From positions 36,295,926 through 36,359,925 of the forward strand of contig NC_134366.1 of NCBI RefSeq assembly GCF_035582795.1: 64,000 nt of DNA. Reading direction: 5' to 3'. Under the pieces are notes generated by a model, which saw only the letters and a list, made by a program, of their open reading frames with translations, was not told where the DNA came from and did no database searches. Origin of the DNA: Mycteria americana. Lineage: Eukaryota > Chordata > Aves > Ciconiiformes > Ciconiidae. The translations under genes and the position numbers were made by a program. Positions 1-12,700 of this stretch are shown here, piece by piece (the stretch's first letter is position 1; every line of letters begins with the position of its first letter).

Positions 1-604
1 TAATGGGACTAACTTTCCTTTCCTCTTTCTTTGAGAGGAATCTTGTTGTATACTCCATCAGTAGTGAGAGACAGTCATTGTCAGCACCCCAGCCATATGG
101 TTGCCTCCCCTGCTGCCCAAGCCCTTGTCTGTGGGCTCTGTACCTTCTCTTGAAGCACTGCCAGACTGGTTGTTCTGCTTGTGCACTCTGGGCAAATCAG
201 CCAGAGCAGACTTAACAATGAGTTGAGAGAGATTTTGCTGATGCCTTTTTGGGAGTAGGAGACTGTCAGGAAAAAAGGTTCTGTTCACTTTGTTTTGTGA
301 AAGTGGCTAATCACACAAGTCAAAGCAGTAGTATGGTACTGCAGAGGGCCTGTGTTAAAGGCTTATTCTTTAGAATCTAGAACTGTTTACTCTTTGCCCT
401 TCCTCAGTAAAGTAGAGCAAATAAAAGCAATTTGGAAAGATCATGAAGGGAGGTTGTGTCTTCAGACTGTATGTGAAAGATTCTTGGGCAAATAGCAGGG
501 AAATAATTTTGCTATTTATGTGAATTGGTGTCAGTTGTTTTTTTTTTTACTACAACAAAGTAGGTAATTTTAGTGATGCTAACTTTACACCTTCTGTTTT
601 GCAG
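1..604 (+). other. KLHL7: KLHL7 intron (3' end of the intron upstream of the first visible exon)
   Basis: AT-rich intronic sequence ending in a T-rich tract and the acceptor TTTTGCAG just before 605. No exon of the BTB domain is recognisable in it. The short open frames on both strands have no recognisable similarity and are taken as chance. Confidence 0.8.
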
Positions 605-729
605 AATCTCAGTTAACAGCAATAATGTCCAGTCTTTACTAGATGCAGCAAACCAATATCAAATTGAACCTGTGAAAAAAATGTGTGTGGACTTTTTGAA
701 AGAACAAGTTGATGCTTCCAATTGTCTTG
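605..729 (+). CDS. KLHL7: KLHL7 exon: end of BTB and start of BACK
   Basis: Begins with the third base of an Arg codon, then reads ISVNSNNVQSLLDAANQYQI and on to DASNCL. Ends one base into a Gly codon at the donor GTAAGA. It corresponds to about residues 107-148 of the family, the end of the BTB fold and the linker helices that bind CUL3. Confidence 0.95.
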
Positions 730-3700
730 GTAAGAGAAATGCAAACTTAAATTTACTGCTTATTTTTAACTTTGCTGTTCCTGAAAAATAGATAGTATTG
801 TCTAAAAGACAGTAATATTTGGCTAAATCCAGGCACGTAGAAATAATTTTGCTCTGAATCTGAACTGTTGTCCCTTGCCGTGGACAAAACAATCTGGCAG
901 TTGTCTTCGCCAGTATCAGGGTCCACTGACTGTGCTAGGTCTCATCCCATCTTGGCAACACCGTGGAGCTTCTTGTTTGTTGGAGAACCTCAGCTGTTTA
1001 GTAAGGTGGAGCTTTCAGTTGTTGTTACTGTACTTGGAGACAGAATTTGATAGAGTTGTAATTTCTGCAAAACTAGCATATCTTCTAAAAGTATGAACAG
1101 GATAAGTTTAGGTTACTTTTGGTTTTAGTTGCTCTTCATTTTGAGTGAAATCCATGAATGTCATCTGGGCAGGTTTGATATTAAATATGCTCTGTAGCCC
1201 TAATATGAACTTGATGTTACAGAAAAGGTAAACAACAAGTAGAACTAAATGCTTTTTCATGCTTAAGATTTGGTGCACTTTATTTAATCAGAGATTAAAG
1301 ATAAACTTGCTTATAGGGTTTCTTATTGACATTTGTCATGTAATTCTACTAGTAACATCTCAATCATGTTACAGATGTTTATAATATCAATAGAAATGTT
1401 TTGCGGAGTATCTGAATTGTAGTGATTCAACTGACACTTCAGTGCAGTACAGCTGTGGCTCTGAAACAACTGCTGGAATAAAGACAACCTTCTAAGGAAA
1501 ATGCCACTTATGCTTGCTTTGAGGCATATTCCCTCCTCTGGTTTTTGTTAACTAGAAAATTAATTATGGTCTCTAACACTTGCATACTTAGTTGCTAATT
1601 TATAGCAAAAAGGGAGATAAAGATTAAATCAATTTTTCCTCAAGGCACTGTTTACAAGTTGAAATGTGTTCTGTGCAGACTCATAGGCAAGTCCATAGTT
1701 CATTTAAAAAAAAAAAAAAGGCATATTTGAAAGAAACCATGGCTTATTTTGAATCTCTTGAAATTTTGTAAATAGTTCATACACTTGGATTTTATCTTTC
1801 TAGTTTGCATTACTACTTAGAGCACCTCAGACTAGTTGCAGCCCATGGCTTGGTGAGTTGCTTCTACCCCACTTGCCATCTCCATAGAAGGAGGAGGAAG
1901 ACTGTAGCATGATGAGCAAAAGTTGCTGCTAAAAAGCTCCGTGCTTGCCTGGTTTCTAATGGGAAGGTTGGCAACGGTGCTTCTCAGTAGCAGTTGCTAT
2001 TTATACCTTTATGCCAACCTTCTGCCCTTGCAGCAGCATCAACTTGACTTTTTTGTGTTGGTCTGTAGCTTACTGTCCTACCTGTAAAGTCCCAGTTCCC
2101 TTGACTCTTGAAGGAAACTGGGCTCGGTTGGTGACTGCTGCTGCACAAGCAGGTCGGGGAGGTTATAAAACCTGGATCCAGTTTCTAAAGCTGTTCTGGT
2201 TAGACTTTGTTATTGTGATATGGCTCAGCCCTGGATAAGGTACTGTTACCTGCTTTGTAATGAGGAAAGAAACAGTGAGGAAATAGTCCTGGAGATATAG
2301 TTAACACAGCAAGTGATGCAGGTCTGACTCAAGTTTGGTAGTAGGGGTAGGGATCAGAAGCTTGTGCTTATCTTAGTTTGTCTTGAGTTGCAGGTGAGTC
2401 ATGACAGCATATGTTTTAAAGAAAAAAAAAAAGCATGGTAATAAATATTAAACTGGGGTTGCAAGTATCACTGAAAATACAGTAATTTTATTCTGTTTTA
2501 ATACATTAAAGGTAATTGCAGTTCAAGTTTGGAAAGGTTTTTTCTTACTTTTTCCTTCGTAGGTATAAGTGTGTTAGCAGAATGCCTAGACTGTCCAGAA
2601 CTGAAAGCCACTGCAGATGACTTTATCCATCAGCATTTCACTGAAGTTTACAAGACAGACGAGTTTCTTCAGCTTGATGTTAAGCGTGTGACACATCTTT
2701 TGAACCAAGATACGTTGACAGTGAGGGCAGAAGACCAGGTGAGATCCCTGTTTCATCCCAGCTAAGAGCATTGAACTTCACTATCTTTTTTTTTAATCAA
2801 GAACTAGTTTAAAGTATCTCAGTTCTGATGTTCTTACAGTGTATGATGCACATAGGGCTTGCTAAATTGTAGAATAAAAGGTGCATCCTAGCTTGGTCAA
2901 AACCAAATATTAATGAATATCCACATCAAAGTGTGTCGTTATTATATGTGTTGTTTCATCAAACTAAGAAGAAAGAAGTCAAAGGGAGCAAGCAAAACAG
3001 TTTCCTTTATTGAGATAGGTATAGGGCTTTTGATTCCATAGTATGTGAGCTGAATTAAGTTTGATGTATTATAGCAGTTGCTCCTAGATTAGGGTTCCTG
3101 TGCTATCGGTGAAAGTGAACTACCTCAAAGTGGTAAGCAAACTGCAGTTCAATGGCTGCATGTCTCTACCTGAGAGTATGGTCTCAGCCCATTTCAGAGA
3201 GGAGTTGCTTCTGATGGAAATGTATGCATACACAAGTTACGCTTAGGGAACTGAGGGACTTGGAAGCAAGATGAACAAAACACTAAAAGCTACATGCATT
3301 GACAGTGATGTATTGATGGAAGGCCCTTATTTAGGGAGTGAATGCAAAAAAGTTTAGGTGGCTGAAAGGAGCCTGGAGTTTCACTCAAAAGTTGTAACCT
3401 GTGGTAGAAATTACATTCACAGCTGTCCCATTTGGAAAACTTGATTCAGCTTATAGCACAGCCCTGCATGCTTGTTCGCCAGCTTTTTCTTCCTACTGCA
3501 GGAAAATAGGAAGACTATAGGTGTGTCTGCACTGCAGCCCAAAGAGGTGATTACAGGATGGTTGTAGCTGCTGGGTACTTCTTGTAGCTGCTGGGTACTT
3601 CTTGTAGCTGCTCAATCAAATCCATTGAAACTATACTGAAATCTTGCCTTTCTAGCTATGCTGTTCTGGTACTTGAACTAGGTAATTTAGGTTTGTTTGG

Positions 3701-6700
3701 GTATGTCATCATGAGTTGACTCATACCTTTGAAGTGCAACAGAGAGACCTCATAGTCAAGATGGTATATCCAGTTAGATAGAAATGGATGTTTTCCCAAC
3801 TCTGAAGTTTAGCTTTCATAGAATTAATGCATTTTCTTCAATGTATCTCTTGCAGTAAAAAGCTTCAATGAAAGTAAGAATTACTAAGAGCGGGGGATAA
3901 TATCAGGTGACTAGAATATGACAGTTGGCTAGTTTTGAGTGTAAATGAGTTATGTGTCAGTTCAACATTCTTGCCATGTGCTTGGAAAAGTTCAGGTCAC
4001 AGGGTAACATTCTCAAAGCTGGAAGTGTTGTTTAGCTTGCAGCCAAAATGGCACGTTGGAACTTACATTCTTGATGTTCTGTTGGTAAGGTATGATGGCA
4101 TGCTTTAACTTGGCAGCAGTGGTAGAAATCTTGTGTAGGCAGCATGGCATCATTAAAATTCCTTTAGGAAAGTGGCAGTGTGCAGTATGAAACTGCGGAA
4201 GTTTGCCAGTGATACTAAAGGACTCTTAGTTCTCAGGAGTACTTCTAGAAAGTTGACGTTAGAGTATAACTTTCATATTGGTGTAAAGTATATTTACATT
4301 TAGCGAAAAAAAAGGAAGGTAGCTTTAATTACTAGCTGTCCTATTGTTCCTGTATGCAAGTAATGTTTCTGTTGATGGATACAATGTTCCTGTCCCAGTC
4401 ATTCTGTTGAATTTCCTTAGCTGATGGAATTGAGCCTTAAATATATTTTTTTATTTCATTATTCTCCCTTGCTCCCTGGTAATTTTGCAGGATTATAGTT
4501 GAGGTGGTTTAGCAGTCCTTCTGAATAACTCTAATTCTGCCATTAAATGTCTTTCCACATTATATCTCAGTCACTCACCACTGATCACTGATCAGTTTCA
4601 GCTACAGGAGTAGGTATTGACTGTGCTATCACTTGTAACGAAGTTAGTGCTGACTCTGAAGTGCCAGCATAGTAGATAAGCTTGCTATGTCTGAGAGCAG
4701 CATTGAAGTATCTCAGGACATAGGTAATACTGGATTTTCATTTCATTCCTTCCTAACCCAGAGGACAATTGTAAATAGAGCAGACTTCTTGATTACCTTC
4801 CCTGTTCTGCCCTCCCAGCCCCCTAAGAAAACCCATTATCTTTTCCTGTAAAGAGGAGATGGAGAGGAGGCTCTCTGAATGGTAAATTTATGGCAGTCTG
4901 CAGCTAAAAAATTTAATTTAAATGGTCCCCTAAGACACAACAATAGCAACATATTTGGATCCCCAACACTATGATTTGGTAACAAAAGCAGTTTGTCAGC
5001 TCAGGAGACTATATCGAGTAGAAGCTATTTCAACATTTTTGGTGAAGTGTTACCTGTGTTTGCGACATGGAACTCAGCACGTTAGTCTTAACCTGGTACA
5101 GGGGTTAGCTGCATTAATGTGAATTGCAGATTCATGCTTCCCATTTGGAGGAAAAGTTAAAAAAAAAAGTCTAAATAGCAGAAGTAGTGGGGCTTTTTAA
5201 GTTTGTAGATGGGTTTTATTCTGTGGTTGTGCATTTGTTTTACTTCATGTCTGAGCATTGTCTTTTGGTGTTTGGTTGGTTGTTTTTTGTTTGTTTGTTT
5301 GTTTGTTTTAAGATGGTGATGGATCCCCACGTACTAAACTATTAGTATAAGTTAACCTCCAACAGGCAGAAGAATCAATTTGGAGCATTAAGCTTTCATT
5401 ATTTGTCTTACTGTGTGGTGATGTACCTTATCCTTTTCTTTCCTTCTCTCTTGTTTAAGGTTTATGATGCAGCAGTCAGATGGCTGAAGTATGATGAGCC
5501 AAATCGCCAGCCGTACATGGTTGATATTCTTGCTAAAGTCCGATTTCCTCTTATATCAAAGAACTTCTTAAGTAAAACAGTTCAGGCTGAACCACTTATT
5601 CAGGATAACCCAGAATGCCTTAAAATGGTGATCAGTAAGTTGACCTCTAGCTGAAATCTTTAATGTTCTGTATAATTAAAAAAATGCTGTGGAATTTTTG
5701 AAAAATGTTTGCTTTAAAATGCTCTGACAATATTTTCACATTAAATTCATCTGCCTGTGTTCCCTCTAGGATGCTGTGTTTAGTTGGAAGCTGGATTAGC
5801 AGATTATCATGTAAATAAAACCCAGTTTATATAACAGTGTGACTTTCATTTCTTTTCTCCTAGCAAATGACATGAACTCCACGATGAGTAATGGAATGGA
5901 GATTTTGTCAATGAGTCATTAGGGTACTTGGTAGCATTAGTGTGCCTTTGGGACAGGCTAGTAACTTCAATATTGTTCATGTTCATATGTGAATTAATAA
6001 AAGAAATATTTTATGTCAATTTTGAATATTACAAAGCTTCCCTAAGCAAATTAGGAAGTTAAGCATATATTGCACTATTTTAATCTCAAATACATACTGA
6101 CCGTTGAGCCTACACACAGTTGCATTCTCAAGGTGCAGGTGAGATAGGGAACAAGCTTCACTTTTGTTTTTAGACACCATTTGTGAAATTTTATGATGTA
6201 AGAAAGAACAGCCTAGATGTTGATAAATATTCTGGAAGGAAATGTTTTAATTTTGGTAGAGGTTAATTGGTTGGCTTCATTTTAGTGTAGATCCTAAAAA
6301 CGGTATGCAACTGTTTTTTCCTTTGGTCAATGAGCAAGATTCAAATTAACCTATATGTTGGTAAGTATTTGCTGACCATTGACATCTCAGTCATACTACT
6401 TGTGTGACATGGAGTTGGGTGCATTGTTTAAGAAATAAGGATTTTTGTTTGCCTAGTTTTAGTGGCTTGTAATGCCACTAATATTTTTGCGTTCTTTGGA
6501 ATGTTTCTTAGGAGAAAGCTTGACAGCGCAAAATATTAGTTACAATTGGCATAAGAAAATAAGCAAAGAACAAAAATGAGGGGTTTTCATGAGGTATAAT
6601 ATGCTAGAGATGCCTTCCTTATGAATCAGAAATTGAAGGGTGAGGAGGCAGGCATGGTTGACTCCTCATTGCATTCAAGTCCCTTCTTTTAATGTTAGTA

Positions 6701-9700
6701 TTGTCCTCTTCAAGCTTGCAGTTCTGCCATTCCTTTTCTTTGGGTTTGCTTCCTTTTGCCTGTTTCAATGCAACAAACTTAGTTGCTTGTTAATATTGGC
6801 TAAATGAGCTGATCAATCAATTGGTATATAATGTGAGTCCATATGCATGTCCTGTTTTCACATGGAGCAGGCAATTTGAAATAGGGTGTAAATCTGGATG
6901 TATGCTCCCATCCTCATGTGCTGCTGTGCATTCTTCCCTTTTAAATCAAAGCTGTATAGGTATAATGTAGAAACTTGTTTTCCCCCTTTTTCCTCCCTTC
7001 CCTCTCCCCGCCATCCCTGCCTCTGAAACATCCCTTTCCATGTATGAGCTATGCTGCATCTGCAACAGTTGTTGTCTTCCTTCCAGGTGGGATGCGATAC
7101 CATCTGCTTTCCCCAGAAGACAGAGAAGAGTTAGTGGAAGGTACGCGACCAAGAAGAAAAAAACATGATTATCGCATTGCTTTGTTTGGAGGCTCACAGC
7201 CCCAGTCCTGCAGATATTTTAATCCAAAGGTAATCGTTACCTCAGAATGCATTAAGATTCACTGTTTGTAATCTTACGTGTTTTATTTGCTGATGATATT
7301 AACCAAGACATAATGATCTACAAAACAGTATTAGGAAGGATGTATTCCCTGCCTCTTGGGTATACAGTTGGAAGAGTATGGTTAATTAGGTATTTTCAAA
7401 TCTTTGTACCTAGATGTAATACTTCATTTTGAATAGAATGATTATGTGTTTGTTTATTGGCAATATTAGATACAGAGTTCTGATAAATCCATCTGAGTTG
7501 AGAATGGATTGGTATGTGCATCCCACAGCTGGAAATAAATAAAAGGTCACCGAAACATCAAGCAATTGGTTAGGAATATATGAAAGTCTGTATGCATGTG
7601 CATGCACTTACGTGTTCAGAGAATAACTCAAAGCAATTTCTTTTTAGCACAAGTTAAATTATTGGCTCGCATGTTAGTGTAGAACCCAGTTTTAAAGTGC
7701 AAGGTGGTTTTCCAGTGCATTTATTATAAATATGCAACCACTTCTAAATCCCAATGGTTCACAATTTTGTTTGTTCTTAAGAGTATATAAGGGGAAGAAT
7801 TGGGAGCCAAGTGTCACATAAGTGGAAAAGAGTGAGTTTCTACAACAAAAAACTTAGAGATGGCCAATTAGAGCAAGCAAGCTTTGCCTGAAATTTGTTT
7901 CCATGTTTCCTGAATAAAATCAAGCCACAGGAATGGTGTATATTTCAGCTATGCAGACTAGATGGTCTAGAAACATCAGCTGCATGCAGAAGGATTATCC
8001 ATACCCTGTTTTGCCAGGCAATCACATGCAGTAATACAGAAAAAATTTGCTACGTGAACAGCAGGGCTCTCAAGTTATGAGATCACATAAGTGTAATATT
8101 TTGTTGCAGAAATTCTGGTTGCTCTAACTTAGCATATTAAATGCTTGTTATAATTTCAAACAGTTTTGTTTGTTATCTGTATGAACTTTATAGCCAATGT
8201 GAGCCCTGTCAAATCTAATTCAGAATGAATGAGCCCTTGGGATGTGTTTTGAACTCATCATTCACATTCCATTGTGTAAGATAAAACTGAAGCCACCTTC
8301 TTTGAGCACCACTCAAGTCTGGGGAAAAAAACCTACCAGCTTGGCTGACTTGGTTTGAGAGACATTTAATACGTATTTTTATTAGGAATTCCAAATTCCT
8401 AAATAATGACCACCTTTTTCCTTGATACACATACTCCAGTAAGATAAGCAGTACTCCAGCTGGGGGTGAGAAGGTGAGGGGAACAGAGTAGATAATTCTT
8501 TCCTTTCCAAGGTCTGAGTTGGGGAAGCCTTTGATCAGGGCATTCATCCTTTTCAAACAGTTACTTGGTTTTGGCATTTTAACAAGTTGTAATTCACCCA
8601 GTATGCTCTGACCTTTCTTTTATTAGAAGGAAATCAGATCAAAGTTTCTTTCTCTTAATCTCCAGTTACTTATGTTGGAACAAAGCTAATTTTAGGCAGG
8701 ATGGAAACTAGCTTTGAGACTTATTGTCACAGTAATTAATTTGCAATGGTATTATCAGCATAGCGTGCATATGGTCTCTTTACCAACCTAACTGACAGGT
8801 TAAATTCCGTAAGTGCCTGATGTCAATGGTGGTCAGAACTCAAAAGATGGGGGTTGTTGCTTCATCAATCTTTATAAACTAATATAATGTCCCCCAGTTG
8901 TCACCATGTATTTTCTGAAAACTTAATCTTACTTGAAAAATAATGTCAGTGCATGCTGAGTGGGAGCGACAGGCAAAGACAACTAAAAGGAAAATTGTGT
9001 ATGTAGTTAGGTGATCTGCAGTCAGACCTAAACTATAATATTACAAAGAAATCTCTCTTGTGGACAAAAAGTCATATCTATGTAGGTCTACATAAAGCGT
9101 AAGATTAAATAGCTTATTTTTTCATAGACTATTTGTCCAGGCATAACACCAAAAAAGAACTGAGTTGGGAAAAAATTTTGCAGAACTGCCTCTTGATCAA
9201 GCTTTATGGCCTTGCATGTGGATTGGGGGGGGGGGGGAGGGGGGGGCAGGAAAAAAAAAAGTGGGTAATTGGAGATCTTGATTCTAACAAGCATGTCTTC
9301 CTTGAATGTTTTCCTAGTGCTTATATGCTTTCTTGGGTATTCTTAGCTAGCCTGTCATGTCTTGTTGAATAGCTTTTACTTACTTCATTTCCAACTCTAA
9401 GCTATTTAAAGGTCCTTTTCTGGATGTTTTGCTTGAGTATCTGAGTTTGATCTTCAACTGTGACAGTAGCTTCTTAAACGTAACAAAGCAATGGTCCAGA
9501 ACCCCTGTTGAATTAGCATTGTGTGCATGCAAAATAAGTGTGGGATGTAAGGCTCCAGTGCTGCAAAGACTGTATCACGTTTAACTCATTTAGTCTCATC
9601 AAAAGATGATGGGAGTGTCACAGAGCAGAGAATAAAGGTTGTGTATGTACTTTTGCAAGATTAAGACCTTGGGAAAGAATTGGAATTCTGTTTGTTGTCT

Positions 9701-12700
9701 GTTGAACTGATTGAATAGTGACCTAGTCCTTCACTTTTGATTTTAATTAAATTCAATAATTTAATTAAATTCTTATATGTCAGCTAAAGAAACAGTTCAA
9801 AACAAAGGTTATGTTTTTCCTGAAAATATTTTCTCAGTTGTAACTGATATAAATTTCAGTAATTCTAACACTATAAAACTAGTGCAAAAAAATTTAAATT
9901 TCACTGATTGCTTTGCATGCAAAATTAGTCTCTAATGTTGATCTTCATTTCCTTGTTGTCAAAAAGGGTTCTTTAAGAATGGATTGGATACTGTGTGTTA
10001 TTTGAGACTGTTAGCAGTATTACTTTAAGTCTATATTTGTTGTCTTTGTTGCACTGTAACTGATATTTCTATTGATGCATGTACTTCATCAAGAGAGCAA
10101 AATGACGCAACAGGACAGATGCAGACGGGCATAAAACTTGTGGAGCAATCTGGCACTATTTTGAGTAGAGATATTTGTTTTGAGAATACTACTAGAAATC
10201 CTAGACGTCCTATTAACAGTGGTGGGAGGCATTTTCATGTTGAATTTTCCACAGAATATTTTTAAAAACTTCTTTTTTCTTTTTTTCCCCAAGTTTGGGA
10301 ATAAAATACTTTTTGTTTTGTTTTATGAATTCTTGATAAAAATTTATACATGACTTTATGGGATTTTGAGGCAGCAATATCCTTATTCTTTTGAAATTGC
10401 TGTCTCTAGTGGCCAGAAACAGCTGGAAGTTTTAACTTTTTAACAGTGCAAAATCCAGCAGTGGCAAGTAAAAAGTAACAGATGCCTGGCAGCACTATTT
10501 CTTGATGATTAAGGGAACCAGCATACCTTCTATGAGGAGACTGAGCTGTAGTCAATAACCTATTAGTGGGGAGGTTGTCCATATTAGGCATGTCTCCTGT
10601 TTTCCCTGACAAACTTGGAAGAGGTGATATCACCTGAAAACAAGGGAAAAGTCTTAAACAAAAGGAGGTACTTTTTCATATGGCACAATTGTGTGCCATT
10701 CTTGTCACATGGTCTTGTGGCTGCTAGGAGTTCAGATAGTTTTAATAAGTGATTAAATAAATTAATAAAAGAGAAAAAAGCCTTTCAAAAACTATTAAAT
10801 ACAAAGGTACAGCTTCTGCCTCAGGTGTCCTGCATCACAATTTGTTGAAAAAATGAAGATCAGCAGGGAAAGTGTCGCCATGTACCTATCTTGGTCTTTC
10901 TTTCCCTACTCAGCCCCCCAGAAATGAGGCTTGCCACTGCCCAGGGCTGTGTGGATCTTGACTGTGGCATAAAGCAACTCTTCTGCATAATTCTTAAATG
11001 TGTAATGCATAAATTGAAATCAGTTCCATGTGGTGCAGACTAACACTGAAGAGCATTACAAGAGAAGGAGTTAAATTGCCTCCTGCTGAAAGAGGAGGAT
11101 ACTACTGAGTATGCTCAGGTTATGGCTTTTCATTTGATAAAGGTGTGGATGAAATGGTAGCTATGAACTGAAGCCATGAAAGTGGGTGAGATCACAGCCC
11201 TTTATAACAGTAAAGGAAAACAACAGGATTTTTTGTAAAAGTGCCAGAAGTTTGAGCTAGAAAATATGTTGATCTTGCACAATGCACTAAGACATTTTCT
11301 TAAGATTTATGCAGCTATTTATTTTGCCATGCTGTAGTATGGCTTTCCTTTCTAGGATGCCCCAGGACCTGTTTGTCACCATAAAGGGCCACATGCACCT
11401 GCCAGCTCTTCTTGATATGGGGGATGCTACAAGAAAAGATTGTAAGATGTTTTGGACTATAACATGCTCTGCCTCTCTTTCTTTGAACCCCCATGTAGGA
11501 GTCGCTGTTCTTCCTCATTGACCAAGGTGTTTGAAGTATGTCCTTGCTAAGAAAATGTAATGATGTAACGTCTTGTGTGAACCATTACAATGAAGGTCAT
11601 TCAGCAGGTTGAGCTAGACCATCCTGAGGTAGCACAGATAACAGTTAAGGTCCCATACTTTGCTGTTCAGTATAGGATACAAGCTATGCTCATGGAATAT
11701 GTGAGATGCTATTACTCAAGAAGTGTTTCTTGTGCTGTATGCTATCCTGGTCTGCCATCAGTTGCTGAGTTTTGGTGTTCTTAAGGCTTTGGGTAGTGTT
11801 ACTGCCCATGTTTGATACTCGCTGATTTTGCCAATACATGCAAAATCAGTTTCTAGGTAACATGACTGCCAGTATTTGTGATGGAGCATTACCCTATTTC
11901 TCTTGCTATCAACTGTGGATAGCTATAGATCATTTGTGTTTTGTAAATTCTGTAAATAAGCTTCTAGTTGTCATGGTAATAAAGTATGTATCAGAGCTTT
12001 TTAACTGAGTTGCTTGTCAATTTGGATATTATCTTCTTTTTCCATCGCCTTTGTTTGATACATTCTGTATTTTATTTTTTTAGAAAGAATCTGTTACTGT
12101 ATGTAAGATGTCTTTTTCCATTCCTATAAAAGAAAATGCAATCCTACTTTATTGATCATATGCATTGTTTCTGACATGATAGCAGCAGGAGGTCAATTAT
12201 GTTGGAAAAAAGAAATACCTGTTTTTCAGGGAAGCTGTACGGGGTGCACACAGGGAATGAGGAAATAGAAATTCATAATGTCATGGTTCATTGCAGCTAA
12301 CTATGTGTCTAAGAGAATTTTTCAAGAGTACGCCTGAGGAGTGTTCTTCAATAAACAGTATTCATGTTTGTTTTGAAAAGGAACTTTAAAACTGACCATA
12401 TCTAAATCTCTATGAAAAGCTCTGTTTGAAAAACACTCGCTGTGCAGGTAAGTGTTATAATCTATTAGACATTACCTGTTCTTTGTAATGCAGGATTACA
12501 GCTGGACAGACATCCGATGTCCCTTTGAAAAGCGCAGGGATGCAGCTTGTGTCTTCTGGGACAACGTAGTTTATATTTTGGGTGGTTCCCAGCTCTTCCC
12601 TATAAAGCGAATGGACTGCTACAATGTGGTGAAGGATAGCTGGTATTCCAAGCTAGGACCTCCAACACCTCGAGATAGCCTTGCAGCCTGTGCTGCTGAG

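Noticed and set aside
3562-3612. Tandem repeat as a CRISPR-like array
   Set aside because: Copies are directly adjacent with no spacers and the genome is a vertebrate.
8215-8577. 120-codon minus-strand open frame in a KLHL7 intron
   Set aside because: No recognisable family and no splice or promoter context; likely chance.
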